Source: Bordetella ansorpii
Lineage (GTDB): Bacteria; Pseudomonadota; Gammaproteobacteria; Burkholderiales; Burkholderiaceae_B
Direction of reading: 5' to 3'
Assembly (NCBI RefSeq): GCF_900078315.1
Contig: NZ_FKBS01000029.1
Location: 383,758-447,757, forward strand
DNA length: 64,000 bases
The notes under the pieces are model-generated. The model saw only the letters and a list, made by a program, of their open reading frames with translations. It made no database searches and was not told the origin of the DNA. Position numbers and translations under genes: made by a program. Shown here in pieces: positions 24,534-33,625 of this stretch (position 1 is the first letter of the stretch; each line of letters begins with the position of its first letter).

Positions 24534-26339
24534 ATGAAAGTAGTTCGTCTAGGCATTTCGAATTTTCGGGGCATCAAGTCTGCGGAACTGCTTTTCGATG
24601 GACACACGCTCATGGTCGGCTCTAACAACGTCGGCAAGAGCACCATTTGCGACGCGCTAGATCTTGTCTTGGGGCCAGATCGACTGAACCGATTCCCGCC
24701 AATTGACGAGTTTGACTTTTACAACGCCCAGTATCTTGCCTCGCCTGCGCAAGAGGGTGCCGAGCCTGAAGAAATTCCATTGCGCGTAGAAGTCATCCTG
24801 ATCGAGCTGAGTGCTGAAATCGACGCCAAGTGCGGTGGCAACACAGAATTCTGGCACTTGGAAGAACAACGTCTTTTGGGCGAGGGCGAAGTTCAGGCTG
24901 CAAACCCACCATATGTGGTTCCTTGTCTTCGCCTGGAAACCATTGGTAAATACGATCTCGCGGAAGACGAATTCGAAGCTAGGACTTTCTTTTCCCACAG
25001 TCCCGACGCGCCTGAAGGCACACTGACGCCCGTATCCAAGCCAATCAAGCGGCAGTTCGGGTTTCTCTACCTGCGAGCTTTACGCACGGGATCGCGAGCA
25101 CTGAGCCTTGAGCGCGGTTCGCTTCTGGACATCATTCTACGCACCAAAGGCGTTCGCACGACTCTGTGGGAAAAGACCATCGAACGATTGCGCGGTCTCG
25201 ACATTGAAGCTGACGCCGCCGAGATCGCTCCTGTCTTGCGTTCGGTCGAAAAGCGGCTTGCCCGCTACATTGCGCTAGATTCGCCCAGCAACGCGACGAA
25301 GCTGCACGTCTCGGAGCTCACGCGCGAGCATCTTCGCAAGACGATGTCGTTCTTCCTGTCCATCTCCGCCGACCAAGGCCCCGTCCCCTTTCCCCATGCG
25401 GGCACCGGTACTGTCAACACGCTCGTGCTCGCTCTGCTATCGTTCATCGCGGATCTCAAACCTGACACTGTTATCTTCGCCATGGAGGAGCCCGAGATCG
25501 CAGTCCCTCCGCACACCCAGCGCCGAATCGCCCAATATCTGCTGACGAAGACCACCCAGGCCTTTGTAACCTCCCACTCGCCCTTTGTGATCGAGAAATT
25601 CGAGCCGTCGAAAACACTGCTTCTCTCGCGTGACGGCGGTATTGTCAGCTCCCGTAAGGTCTCCGACGCAACGGGACTCAAAGACAACGACTACAAGCGC
25701 TTCTCTCGCTCGGGGTTGTCCGAATGCATGCTAGGACGAGCAGCAATTGTCGTCGAGGGCGTCACCGAACTGCATGCGATGCCCATAGTTGCGCGCCGCA
25801 TGGAAGAAAACGACCCTAACTTGCAGCCCCTGGATATCGCCGGCGTGGCTTTCTTCGACGCAGACGGCGAATCGAACATGCCCAAGTTTGGTAAGTTCTT
25901 CAACACGCTTGGGCTGCGCACCTTTGCTTTCTACGATCTCGACCACAAGAAGAAGCGCAAGCCCGAGCAGGCTCAGGCTCTCGCGGAAAATTTCGAGATT
26001 AACGTCGAGCACGCCTACAAGGGCTTTGAAGATCTCCTGGTGGCTGAAGTGTCGGTGGATCGGCATTGGTCGTTTCTCTCAAGCCTCAAAGCAAATGGCG
26101 AACATGGCAATATCGCCATTCCCGACGCGCGCCCATCTGACGACGCTATCAAGGCTATCGCCAAGGAGGCTCTCGGCGGAAACAAAGGTGCGGGCTGGTC
26201 GGCCCGCCTTCTCGAAGAGTGCGAATTCAACGAGTTGCCGGCTACCGTCACACAATTCCTCGCGTCTGTGTTCGCTCTGTTCCCGCCACCTCCGCCCATC
26301 GACGAGGGTGAAGGCGAAAACCCCGATCTGTTCGCCTGA
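24534..26339 (+). CDS. gajA: OLD-family ATPase-TOPRIM nuclease, Gabija GajA-like
   Basis: 601 residues. The N-terminal SMC/ABC-type ATPase has Walker A GSNNVGKST (about 29-37), a signature-like GTGTVNTLVLALLSF, Walker B VIFAMEEPEI (about 313) and the H-switch TSHSPFVIEKF. The C-terminal TOPRIM domain has the acidic residues of VVEGVTE (about 405), DADGES (about 442) and FYDLDHKK (about 466). Class 2 OLD proteins paired with a UvrD-like helicase form the Gabija anti-phage system, where GajA nicks DNA when nucleotides are depleted. Only 2 bp separate it from the helicase gene. Length fits GajA (~580). The subtype could differ from the canonical Bacillus system. Confidence 0.85.
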   Translation: MKVVRLGISNFRGIKSAELLFDGHTLMVGSNNVGKSTICDALDLVLGPDRLNRFPPIDEFDFYNAQYLASPAQEGAEPEEIPLRVEVILIELSAEIDAKCGGNTEFWHLEEQRLLGEGEVQAANPPYVVPCLRLETIGKYDLAEDEFEARTFFSHSPDAPEGTLTPVSKPIKRQFGFLYLRALRTGSRALSLERGSLLDIILRTKGVRTTLWEKTIERLRGLDIEADAAEIAPVLRSVEKRLARYIALDSPSNATKLHVSELTREHLRKTMSFFLSISADQGPVPFPHAGTGTVNTLVLALLSFIADLKPDTVIFAMEEPEIAVPPHTQRRIAQYLLTKTTQAFVTSHSPFVIEKFEPSKTLLLSRDGGIVSSRKVSDATGLKDNDYKRFSRSGLSECMLGRAAIVVEGVTELHAMPIVARRMEENDPNLQPLDIAGVAFFDADGESNMPKFGKFFNTLGLRTFAFYDLDHKKKRKPEQAQALAENFEINVEHAYKGFEDLLVAEVSVDRHWSFLSSLKANGEHGNIAIPDARPSDDAIKAIAKEALGGNKGAGWSARLLEECEFNELPATVTQFLASVFALFPPPPPIDEGEGENPDLFA

Positions 26340-26341
26340 TC

Positions 26342-28102
26342 ATGAACGAGCCTTGTCTGCTTCGCGACAGTATCCTTGCTTGCGAAGGGCACGCACTGGT
26401 GACAGGTGGCCCTGGCAGCGGCAAGACGACCATTGCATTGCGAAAGGCGGTCAAGCGTATTCAACAGGGAATGACGCCTGGGCAGTCCGCTCTCTTCCTG
26501 AGCTTCTCACGCGCTGCAGTGGCTCGCATCCTCGACGCGGGCAAGCTAGAAGCTACAGCGGCCGAGCAAGAGCAACTTTCGATTCAAACCTTCCACTCCT
26601 TCTTCTGGGACATCCTCAAGGCGCACGCGTACCTGCTCGGTGCTCCGCGCAAACTGTCGATTTTGCTGCCACAGGATGAGAAGGCTCTGAGCGAGGGCAT
26701 CGACGACGAGGATGACGAATGGGATAAATGGCTGATTGAGCGCGAGCGGCTGTTCCGCGAAGAGGGCCGCATCGCGTTCGACCTGTTCGCTCCGAACGCG
26801 ACCCGCCTACTAGCCACCAGCAGCCACTTGCTTTCGTCGCTCGCGCGGCGGCATCCCATCATCATCGTTGACGAGGCCCAGGACACCGGGCAATTCGCGT
26901 GGCAATGCATTGAGATGCTTGCTCCACACGCGCAGATCGTTTGCCTCGCCGACCTCGAACAACAAATCTTCGATTACCTACCTGGCGTTGGACCAGAACG
27001 GATCGCAGCGATTCGTGCTGCACTTCGTCCACTCGAAGTTGATCTGGGTACTCAGAACCATCGCAGCCCAGATTCTGAAATATTGATATTTGCCAACGAC
27101 ATTCTGGCCGGGCAGGCGCGCGGCGCGCCCTATAAAGGGATCTCTTCCTTTTCCTATCGGCCAGAAAACCCAACGCCGAACTGGAACCATGTGCTACGAC
27201 GCGCCTTAGCACAGTTGTTGTCGAAAATCCGCGCGGAGTCCGATAGCCGCCCCCAAACGCTCGCAATCTTAGTGTCAAATAACAGAAGTGCGCTGCGCAT
27301 GTCCAACGCGCTTAACGCAATCGAACCAAATGTAGGCAAGGCTGTGCGCCACAAGCTGTTGTTCGACGAGGCTGAGGCCCTACTTTCGGCACGATTTGCG
27401 GCGTTTCTGCTTGAGCCCAAAGAGCTTGCGCAGCTCGAACTCGATGTGGCAGTCAGCATGGAACTGATCGCCGCTGCGCGGCGGGCGACCGGACAAGCCA
27501 AGGCCGCCGTGGGTAAACTCTTGGAGCAGGCCGGAAAAATTCGAAGTGGCAAAACCCTCAACATCAACATCGTTAAAGCGTTGCGGGGACTAATTACAGG
27601 TCTTCACGCCGACGGCTTCACCGGAGACCCAGCCACCGACTGGCTTACCGTCAAGTATGCTCTTCGAGCCACTGGCCAAAATGAGTTGCTGCGTGTGGCC
27701 TCCCAGCTTGATTTCCTAGTCGCCTTCCGGCGTGGACATCGAATTTCAGCAGGCTTAGCCAATGAATGGCTGCGCGACGGTGCCTACACGAACGCTCGAT
27801 TAGCATTAGATCAAGCCCTCGCACAAGAGCAAATCTTGGATGGAATCGAGGCCCCTGCTGGGCTCCAGGTAATGAACTTTCACAAGGCTAAGGGGAAGCA
27901 GTTCGATGGTGTTGTGATTGTCCGGGAAGCTCGGCGCACGGCTGCAGGGGTACAGTCTTCCTTCGTTTGGCGAGGGGATGAGGCACCGCATCCTAAAAGC
28001 CGCAAGGTCCTGCGTGTGGGCATCACGCGTGCTCGCACTCACACGTTGATCGTCAATCCCATGTGGCCGGCCTGCCCAATCCTGCGCGGACATAAGTTGT
28101 AG
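26342..28102 (+). CDS. gajB: UvrD-like helicase, Gabija GajB-like
   Basis: 586 residues beginning 2 bp after gajA. SF1 helicase motifs: Walker A TGGPGSGKTTIA (about 20-31), motif II VDEAQDTGQF (about 177), motif III/IV region QNHRSPDSEIL (about 238), and the C-terminal pair MNFHKAKGKQFDGVVIV (about 512) and VGITRARTHTLIV (about 559). In Gabija, GajB is a UvrD/PcrA-like ATPase that senses DNA ends and works with GajA. It is somewhat longer than the best-known GajB (~490). The inner insert region lacks similarity I can name. It ends 104 bp before the convergent DUF1016 gene. Confidence 0.85.
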   Translation: MNEPCLLRDSILACEGHALVTGGPGSGKTTIALRKAVKRIQQGMTPGQSALFLSFSRAAVARILDAGKLEATAAEQEQLSIQTFHSFFWDILKAHAYLLGAPRKLSILLPQDEKALSEGIDDEDDEWDKWLIERERLFREEGRIAFDLFAPNATRLLATSSHLLSSLARRHPIIIVDEAQDTGQFAWQCIEMLAPHAQIVCLADLEQQIFDYLPGVGPERIAAIRAALRPLEVDLGTQNHRSPDSEILIFANDILAGQARGAPYKGISSFSYRPENPTPNWNHVLRRALAQLLSKIRAESDSRPQTLAILVSNNRSALRMSNALNAIEPNVGKAVRHKLLFDEAEALLSARFAAFLLEPKELAQLELDVAVSMELIAAARRATGQAKAAVGKLLEQAGKIRSGKTLNINIVKALRGLITGLHADGFTGDPATDWLTVKYALRATGQNELLRVASQLDFLVAFRRGHRISAGLANEWLRDGAYTNARLALDQALAQEQILDGIEAPAGLQVMNFHKAKGKQFDGVVIVREARRTAAGVQSSFVWRGDEAPHPKSRKVLRVGITRARTHTLIVNPMWPACPILRGHKL

Positions 28103-28205
28103 GGGCAAGGTCTGTGAAGCTCTGTGCTGTGCAGTTCCAGCGAATCACCAAGAAAAAGTAAGCCTTACATCAAGGAACCCGCAGGTTGCACACCGTGAAA
28201 CCCTG

Positions 28206-29372
28206 TTATGTCCTGCGTCTTTCGGAGACCAGCGTGTCACGAGATTCGAGCAGACGCCGCGTGTTCTCCAGCTCTTTTTGCAGCAATTCAGCATCTGGCA
28301 GCACCGTCCGATAGTTCGCCGCCATCACCTTGGTTGGCAAGCCGTCCAACGCATACCGCGCCAGGGCATGACCCTTGTCCGCGCACAGGATCAGCCCCAC
28401 CGGAGGATTCTCGTCCGGGTAAGCCCAATGCTCCTTGGCATAGTTGCAGTACATGTGCATCTGCCCCACATCGGCATGGGTCAGGCTGCCCAACTTGAGG
28501 TCGATGATGACCAGGCAGCGCAGCTTGCGATGAAAGAACAGCAGATCGACCCGATACCAGGTCTGGTCGATGCGCAAGCGACGTTGCCGCCCGACGAAGG
28601 TGAAGCCTTCCCCGAGTTCCAGCAGGAAGTCTTCCAGACGCTGGATTAATGCCGCTTCCAGGTCGGATTCCGAATACTCGTCCTTGAGGTCAAGGAACTC
28701 CAGCACATACGGGTCTTTGATGGCGTCAGTGGGCGTGACGGTATCCTCGGGCTTGGCCACCGAACCCTTGACCAGCATCGCCGCCTTGTCTTTGGATAGG
28801 GCCGTGCGCTCGTAGAACTGGCTGCCGATCTGTCGGTCGAGCTGGCGCACGCTCCAGCCACCGCGCAGTGCTTCGGTCTCGTAGAACTGGCGTGCATGGT
28901 CATCTTTGACCGACAGCAGCCGGACATAGGCTGACCACGGCAAGGCGAAGGCCTGGGCCAGTTCGGAGAGGTCGAATTTCCGAGACACTGTTTGGGATTT
29001 CTCGACAGGCAACTCATTTCCCAATTTCCCAGACACTGTCTGGGAATTCTGTGGCTGAGGATATACAAGGAAGAAACGCCGCATGCTCTCCAGGTTATTG
29101 ACACCGAACCCACGCCCAAATCGCTCCGTCAGATCGCCGGACAACCGCGCCATCAACTGCTCGCCGTAACCGGCCCGCCGCCTGCCTTTCTGCTCGGCTT
29201 CGACGATCCTGCGGCCAATCTCCCAATAGCTGGCCGTCATCAGCGCATTGACACTGCGCGCCGCTGCCTGGCGCGCCGCGTCCAGCAGCTCCACGATGCC
29301 GCCGTGGACGCCGGCATAGCCGGCCGGTAAGGCCGCAGGTATCCTCTTTGCCACGGGCGTCTTCCTTGTCAT
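28206..29372 (-). CDS. DUF1016/YhcG-type PD-(D/E)XK nuclease-domain protein
   Basis: 388 residues. The N-terminal DUF1016_N helices (IVELLDAARQAAARSVNALMTASYWEIGRRIVE, in part) include YGEQLMARLSGDLTERFGRGF. The C-terminal PD-(D/E)XK core is RVDLLFFHRKLRCLVIIDLKLG (about residues 275-295), giving D...DxK. Members are putative nucleases often found in defence islands and next to restriction genes. It starts inside the last codons of the integrase (ATGA overlap), so it should be translated with int. A role in element maintenance or in competition with other DNA is inferred. Confidence 0.88.
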   Translation of the reverse strand: MTRKTPVAKRIPAALPAGYAGVHGGIVELLDAARQAAARSVNALMTASYWEIGRRIVEAEQKGRRRAGYGEQLMARLSGDLTERFGRGFGVNNLESMRRFFLVYPQPQNSQTVSGKLGNELPVEKSQTVSRKFDLSELAQAFALPWSAYVRLLSVKDDHARQFYETEALRGGWSVRQLDRQIGSQFYERTALSKDKAAMLVKGSVAKPEDTVTPTDAIKDPYVLEFLDLKDEYSESDLEAALIQRLEDFLLELGEGFTFVGRQRRLRIDQTWYRVDLLFFHRKLRCLVIIDLKLGSLTHADVGQMHMYCNYAKEHWAYPDENPPVGLILCADKGHALARYALDGLPTKVMAANYRTVLPDAELLQKELENTRRLLESRDTLVSERRRT

Positions 29373-30568
29373 GCTGTTGCCTCCATAGAACGGGATGCCC
29401 CGGTAATCGCCAGTCGCCGATTCGCCACCAGTTCGGCCGCATCGCGCACCGGCTTGTCCTCGGTATGAACATAGTGCATAAACATCGCCACCGTCTTGTG
29501 ACCTGTGAGCTTCATGCCCACCTTGGTCGGCACACCCGAGTTAGCGATGTCGGTCGTCGCCCGGTGGCGGATGCCGTGCGTACCAACGTGCGGCACGCCG
29601 GCGGCTTTGAGCACGCGCGTCCAGCCGCCGTAGTGCTCACCGTGGGTTATGTGCCGGGTCGGGTCATTCGGCGACGGCAGAACGTAGGGGCAACCTTCCC
29701 GGCGCGGCGCTGTGGACAGCAGCCGATAGGCTTCCTCGCTCATGGGCTTGGAGATTCCGCCGGTCTTGCTGTCGGGCCAAACGACGCGGCGGTTTTCCAG
29801 ATCAACCCAGCCCCATTCCAGAGGGCAGATTTCGGAGCGGCGTGCGGCAAACTCGAATTGCAGACGGATCGCCAGCGGGATGACATAGTTCTCCAGTCCC
29901 TCGGCTTCCAGATGCTCCAGGTGGCGGAAGATCCGCACCAACTCGTCGTCCACAATGAGCCGGGTTTCCTTGCCGGGCGGGTACATCGGGACGTGGCGGC
30001 ACGGGTTGGTGCCGTCCGGGCGCAATCCCCAGACTTCGGCCAGGTTGAACATCTTGCGTAGCACGCCGAAGGTGCGATTCGCCTCGGCTTGCTTGTAGGC
30101 CAGCTTCTTCATCAGCGCGGCCACATCCGGACGCTTCACGTCCTGCACCTTCATCCGGCCCATGATCGGGATGATGCAGCGGTCAATCACGCCCTGATAG
30201 CCGCGCTGCGTGCTGGGCTTGTTGCGCTGCTTGGAATAGTCCTCCATGAAGGTGTGGCAAAACTCCTTCATGGTCGGTGCCTTGCGGGCGGCATTCTTGG
30301 CCGCGCTGGGGTCGCCACCCTTGCGCACCTCGGCCAGCCACTCCTGCGCCATCGTGCGCGCCTGATCGACCGTCAGTTCCCCGTACTGGCCCAGGGCGGG
30401 CTTGCGGCGCTCGCCGGCATTCGTGCGGTACTGGAGCATGAACACCTTGCGGCCCGCCGGGGTGATCTTGCACAGGAAGCCGGGCACCACGGTATCCCGC
30501 AGTTCGATGGCCTTGTCTTGGGGGTGTGCCGCATCGACTGCGGACTTGGTGAGCTTGATCTTCGCCAT
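29369..30568 (-). CDS. int: Tyrosine recombinase, ICE integrase
   Basis: 399 residues from ATG 30568. An N-terminal DUF4102-like arm-binding domain (TKSAVDAAHPQDKAIELRDT) and a core-binding region (FMEDYSKQRNKPSTQRGYQG) precede the catalytic domain. That domain has Arg in EFAARRSEICPLEW (about 240), Lys in DSKTGGISKP, the HxxR box GTHGIRHRATTD (about 331), GHK, and the tyrosine in MFMHYVHTEDK (about 366). It would insert and excise the element and defines the right end here. It is transcribed away from the chromosome junction into the DUF1016 gene. It resembles Tn4371-type integrases, which use a short core site and not a tRNA gene; no tRNA is seen at the junction. Confidence 0.93.
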   Translation of the reverse strand: MAKIKLTKSAVDAAHPQDKAIELRDTVVPGFLCKITPAGRKVFMLQYRTNAGERRKPALGQYGELTVDQARTMAQEWLAEVRKGGDPSAAKNAARKAPTMKEFCHTFMEDYSKQRNKPSTQRGYQGVIDRCIIPIMGRMKVQDVKRPDVAALMKKLAYKQAEANRTFGVLRKMFNLAEVWGLRPDGTNPCRHVPMYPPGKETRLIVDDELVRIFRHLEHLEAEGLENYVIPLAIRLQFEFAARRSEICPLEWGWVDLENRRVVWPDSKTGGISKPMSEEAYRLLSTAPRREGCPYVLPSPNDPTRHITHGEHYGGWTRVLKAAGVPHVGTHGIRHRATTDIANSGVPTKVGMKLTGHKTVAMFMHYVHTEDKPVRDAAELVANRRLAITGASRSMEATA

Positions 30569-30930
30569 GATGACTCCTCGGAAAGCCCGGTTTCCAAGAG
30601 CCGCATGGGAGCCACGCGAGGGGAAGTCGGGTCAAGTTTCGGAAAGCACCGGCATATGTTGAACTCGCCTAAGTGATTGATAAACCTGCTGTATCGAGGC
30701 TTGGCGTAGTCCAGCGAATTGCGGTACTGGAGTCATCGTGAAACAAAAAAAATCTCGTTATTTCTTCCAATTGGGAGCCAAATCCCGGCTTCCGGGGTCG
30801 ACAATTGCCGTTGCTTTAAGGTAAATTTTCGTAAAGTTACGTATTTACTCACCTTCTGCAAAGAAAGCAGACGGATTTTCACGATTAGGCAATTGTGTTG
30901 CTCGCAACCCAGGTCCCTCCAGGCTCAAGC
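30569..30930. other. Element-chromosome boundary region
   Basis: 362 bp between int and the fecR-like gene with no supported coding frame. It must contain the int-proximal attachment site, but the core cannot be fixed without the other end. An AT-rich stretch from ~30740 contains a dyad CGTAA-AG-TTACG (30830-30841) flanked by GTAAAT/ATTTAC (30821-30826, 30843-30848). It is a candidate integrase-binding or promoter site. Confidence 0.4.
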
Positions 30931-31953
30931 GTGAAACCCGAATTCAGCGCCAGCCCCCAGCCCCCCTTGTCCGACCAGGTCGTGACTTGGCTCATACTGC
31001 TGCGCTCGGGCCGGGCCACCCCGAAGGACTACGCCAACTTCCTGGCCTGGCGTGACGGCAACCCGCTACACGAGAACGCCTGGCAGCAGCTCACCGGCAC
31101 CCTGAACAGTTCCATGCTGGGCCGCCTGGGCGACAATTACCCCGCCGGCTACGAAGGCGACATCGTCGACACGTCCGGCATTTCCTCGTTGCCCACCGCC
31201 GCCGCGGCAAGCGTTTCGGTTTCGCTGGGCCGGCGTCATTTCGTGGGTGGCGCACTCGCCCTGGGTGCCTGCGCCATCGGCGCCGCCTACGTGGGCAATG
31301 CCTACTATCCGCTCAATGGGCTGACGTCCGACGCCGCCACGCAAACCGGCGAACGCCGCCGTTACATGCTGTCGGACGGCAGCCAACTGCTGCTGGACGC
31401 CCGCAGCCGGGTCGACCTCGAATACACCTCCACCTACCGCATGCTGCACCTGCTCGAAGGCGCCATCTCGGTGGACGTGCAGGCCGACCCCACCCGCCCG
31501 TTCCTGGTGCGCACCGCCGAAGGCGTGGTCCGTTCGCTGGGCACGCGCTACATGGTCCGCCAGCAGGCGCGCCGCACACTGGTCGTGGTGCACGAGCACG
31601 ACGTCGAAGTCGAGACCATGGCCGGATCGCGCATGCTGGTGCCCTCGGGCACGGGCACCCGTTTCGACAACGCCCGCATCGGCGTGCCCCGCTCCGACCT
31701 GGTGCCAGACGCGGCCTGGGAACATGGCTGGATCGAAGCGCACGACCGGCCTCTGGCCGAGATCGTGGCGGCCCTGCGTCCCTATCGCCAGGGCACGCTG
31801 CGCGTATCGATGGCGGCGGGCGGCCTGCCGGTGCGCGGCACCTATCCGCTGGACGACTCCGATGCCGCCCTGCGCGCCCTGGAAAGCAGCATGCCCATCC
31901 AGGTCTCGCGCATGACGCCCTGGTTCGTCTCCATCAACGTGCTGAGCACCTGA
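30931..31953 (+). CDS. FecR-family anti-sigma factor
   Basis: About 340 residues from GTG 30931 (an upstream GTG at 30895 is also in frame). The N-terminal DUF4880-like part (VVTWLILLRSGRATPKDYANFLAW) is followed by one membrane segment (HFVGGALALGACAIGAAYVG) and a periplasmic FecR domain (RYMLSDGSQLLLDARSRVDLEYT, VRTAEGVVRSLGTRYMVR). FecR relays the signal from a TonB-dependent receptor to an ECF sigma factor, usually encoded just upstream. Here the mobile element lies in that position, so the sigma gene may be at its far end or lost. No receptor gene follows; rpsT is next. Confidence 0.85.
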   Translation: MKPEFSASPQPPLSDQVVTWLILLRSGRATPKDYANFLAWRDGNPLHENAWQQLTGTLNSSMLGRLGDNYPAGYEGDIVDTSGISSLPTAAAASVSVSLGRRHFVGGALALGACAIGAAYVGNAYYPLNGLTSDAATQTGERRRYMLSDGSQLLLDARSRVDLEYTSTYRMLHLLEGAISVDVQADPTRPFLVRTAEGVVRSLGTRYMVRQQARRTLVVVHEHDVEVETMAGSRMLVPSGTGTRFDNARIGVPRSDLVPDAAWEHGWIEAHDRPLAEIVAALRPYRQGTLRVSMAAGGLPVRGTYPLDDSDAALRALESSMPIQVSRMTPWFVSINVLST

Positions 31954-32040
31954 TCGGCGGCCTGCCCGGGCAAGATCCCAGGCCGAATCGGGGATGCGGC
32001 AAACGCGCCACGCCGCCTCTCCACCACAAAGCTGTTTCCC

Positions 32041-32068
32041 TTGCAATCGCAGGCAAAGCTGATACAAT
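32041..32068 (+). promoter_or_regulatory. Sigma-70 promoter for rpsT
   Basis: TTGCAA (32041-32046), a 16-nt spacer, then TACAAT (32063-32068). Transcription would start near 32075, giving a ~190-nt leader before rpsT. The rest of the 315-bp gap after the fecR-like gene holds no gene I can support. Confidence 0.65.
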
Positions 32069-32268
32069 CTTGGACTTTGCCGAATTCACAGGCTGGCACT
32101 GTGCGCGGGTATGCATTCATACCCCTGCCATTCCCGGCGGCTCCGGTCGACAGACAGGTCCGGATACGAGATAAGTAATTCCTGAAACCCAGGAACAAAA
32201 ACTCAGAGCCGAAGGTAAAGCCCCCAGCCAGACCCGAACCTAGTCATCAAGTAAGAGTCCTATTCCTT

Positions 32269-32532
32269 ATGGCCAATACCGCCCAAGCACGCAAGCGCGC
32301 CCGTCAATCGGTTGATCGCAACAAGCACAACTCCAGCCTGCGCTCCATGCTGCGCACCGCCATCAAGCGCGTTCGCCAGTCGATCGCCACTGGCGACAAG
32401 GCTGCCGCCGCTGAAACGCTGCAAAAAGCCACCAGCATCATCGACCGCGTGGCTGACAAGAACATCATCCACAAGAACAAGGCCGCTCGCCACAAGAGCC
32501 GCCTGTCGGCCGCCGTCAAGGCGCTGGCCTGA
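32269..32532 (+). CDS. rpsT: 30S ribosomal protein S20
   Basis: 87 residues, the usual S20 length, very basic: [24 protein letters not shown] at the start (two short stretches of the family pattern), [18 protein letters not shown], and the closing [22 protein letters not shown]20 binds 16S rRNA early in small-subunit assembly. It is monocistronic, with a clear upstream promoter and a strong terminator hairpin 125 bp downstream. In several bacteria S20 represses its own translation through its leader; the ~190-nt leader here leaves room for that. Confidence 0.97.
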   Translation: MANTAQARKRARQSVDRNKHNSSLRSMLRTAIKRVRQSIATGDKAAAAETLQKATSIIDRVADKNIIHKNKAARHKSRLSAAVKALA

Positions 32533-32656
32533 TACCGGCAGCGGTCCGGCTTGCCGGGCCGCGTGGCGCGCACCTCGGTGCGCGCTTGGCGCCAAGGCGC
32601 CATTCGGCTTCATCGCCAAGCCTGCTTCCAGGCTGCCTGTGAATCACGGCAAATAG

Positions 32657-32684
32657 AAAAGGATGCCCATCGGGCATCCTTTTT
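32657..32684 (+). terminator. Rho-independent terminator after rpsT
   Basis: Perfect stem GGATGCCC / GGGCATCC with a 3-nt loop, flanked by AAAA before and TTTTT after. It works for rpsT and, on the other strand, for the aldolase operon that ends at 32723. Confidence 0.9.
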
Positions 32685-32722
32685 GCGTTGGGCCGGCGCA
32701 TCACCGGCCCATGCCGTCATCC

Positions 32723-33490
32723 TCAACCGGGAAACGCCTCGCGCAGGTTGAACACCGCCTGCTTGAAGAGGGTCAGGTCCGTGCCCACGGACACGAAGTG
32801 CATGCCCATGTCCAGGTAGCGCCGCGCATCGGCCGCCACCGGCGCCAGGATGCCGACGGCCTTGCCCTGCGCGGTGATGCGCGCATGCAGGTGCTTGATG
32901 GCGTCCTGCACTTCCGGGTGTCCCGGATTGCCCAGGTGGCCCAGCGCGGCCGCCAGGTCCGAGGGGCCGATGAACACGCCATCCACGCCCTCCACCGCGG
33001 CGATCTGGTCAACGGCGTCGACGCCGGCACGGCTTTCGATCTGTACCAGCACGCAGATGTTGTCGTTCACGTCACGCAGGTAATCGGGCACCGTGCCATA
33101 GCGGTTGCTGCGCTGCAGGCCCGCCACGCCGCGGATGCCGGCCGGCGGATAACGCGTGGCCGCCACGGCGCGGCGCGCGTCGTCCTCCGACTCCACGAAC
33201 GGAATCAGCAGGTTGTAGAAACCGATATCCAGCATGCGCTTGATCTCGACGGGATCGTTCCATGACGGCCGCCCCACGGCGGCGCTGGCACTGCCCTGCA
33301 CCGCCTGCAACTGCTGCACGAACAGCGGAATGTCGTTGGGCGAGTGTTCTCCGTCGAACAGCATCCAGTCGAAGTTGGCCAGGCTGGCGACTTCGGCCGT
33401 GATGTGGCTGGTCAGGCTCATCCAGAGCCCGATCTGGCGTTCGCGAGCCAGAATGCGTTGGCGAAAACGATTGGGAATGGGGGATGTCAT
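32723..33490 (-). CDS. HpcH/HpaI-family aldolase
   Basis: 255 residues from ATG 33490; the open frame to 33616 is non-coding. Class II pyruvate-type aldolase of the HpcH/HpaI fold: [34 protein letters not shown] at the start (in part), the metal-binding Glu in [14 protein letters not shown] and Asp in [14 protein letters not shown]. Relatives cleave 2-keto-3-deoxy-sugar acids (GarL) or 4-hydroxy-2-oxo-heptanedioate into pyruvate plus an aldehyde. It is the last gene of the minus-strand operon starting at 37831, whose other members point to sugar-acid breakdown. The exact substrate is not decidable from sequence. Confidence 0.88.
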   Translation of the reverse strand: MTSPIPNRFRQRILARERQIGLWMSLTSHITAEVASLANFDWMLFDGEHSPNDIPLFVQQLQAVQGSASAAVGRPSWNDPVEIKRMLDIGFYNLLIPFVESEDDARRAVAATRYPPAGIRGVAGLQRSNRYGTVPDYLRDVNDNICVLVQIESRAGVDAVDQIAAVEGVDGVFIGPSDLAAALGHLGNPGHPEVQDAIKHLHARITAQGKAVGILAPVAADARRYLDMGMHFVSVGTDLTLFKQAVFNLREAFPG

Positions 33491-33625
33491 GAAAGGGCTG
33501 GCCTCAAGGTGAAATAAGCACTCGGGACTGCGCCGGACAACGGCGCCGCGCCAAGACGGAATCGGAAAGAAAGGGATCGGCGGCCCCGCGAGACGCGCAC
33601 GCCGCCCGAACGGCATGGATCATCG

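Noticed and set aside
30569-30930. A tRNA gene as the ICE insertion site
   Set aside because: No cloverleaf or tRNA 3' end could be found in the region; Tn4371-type integrases do not need one.
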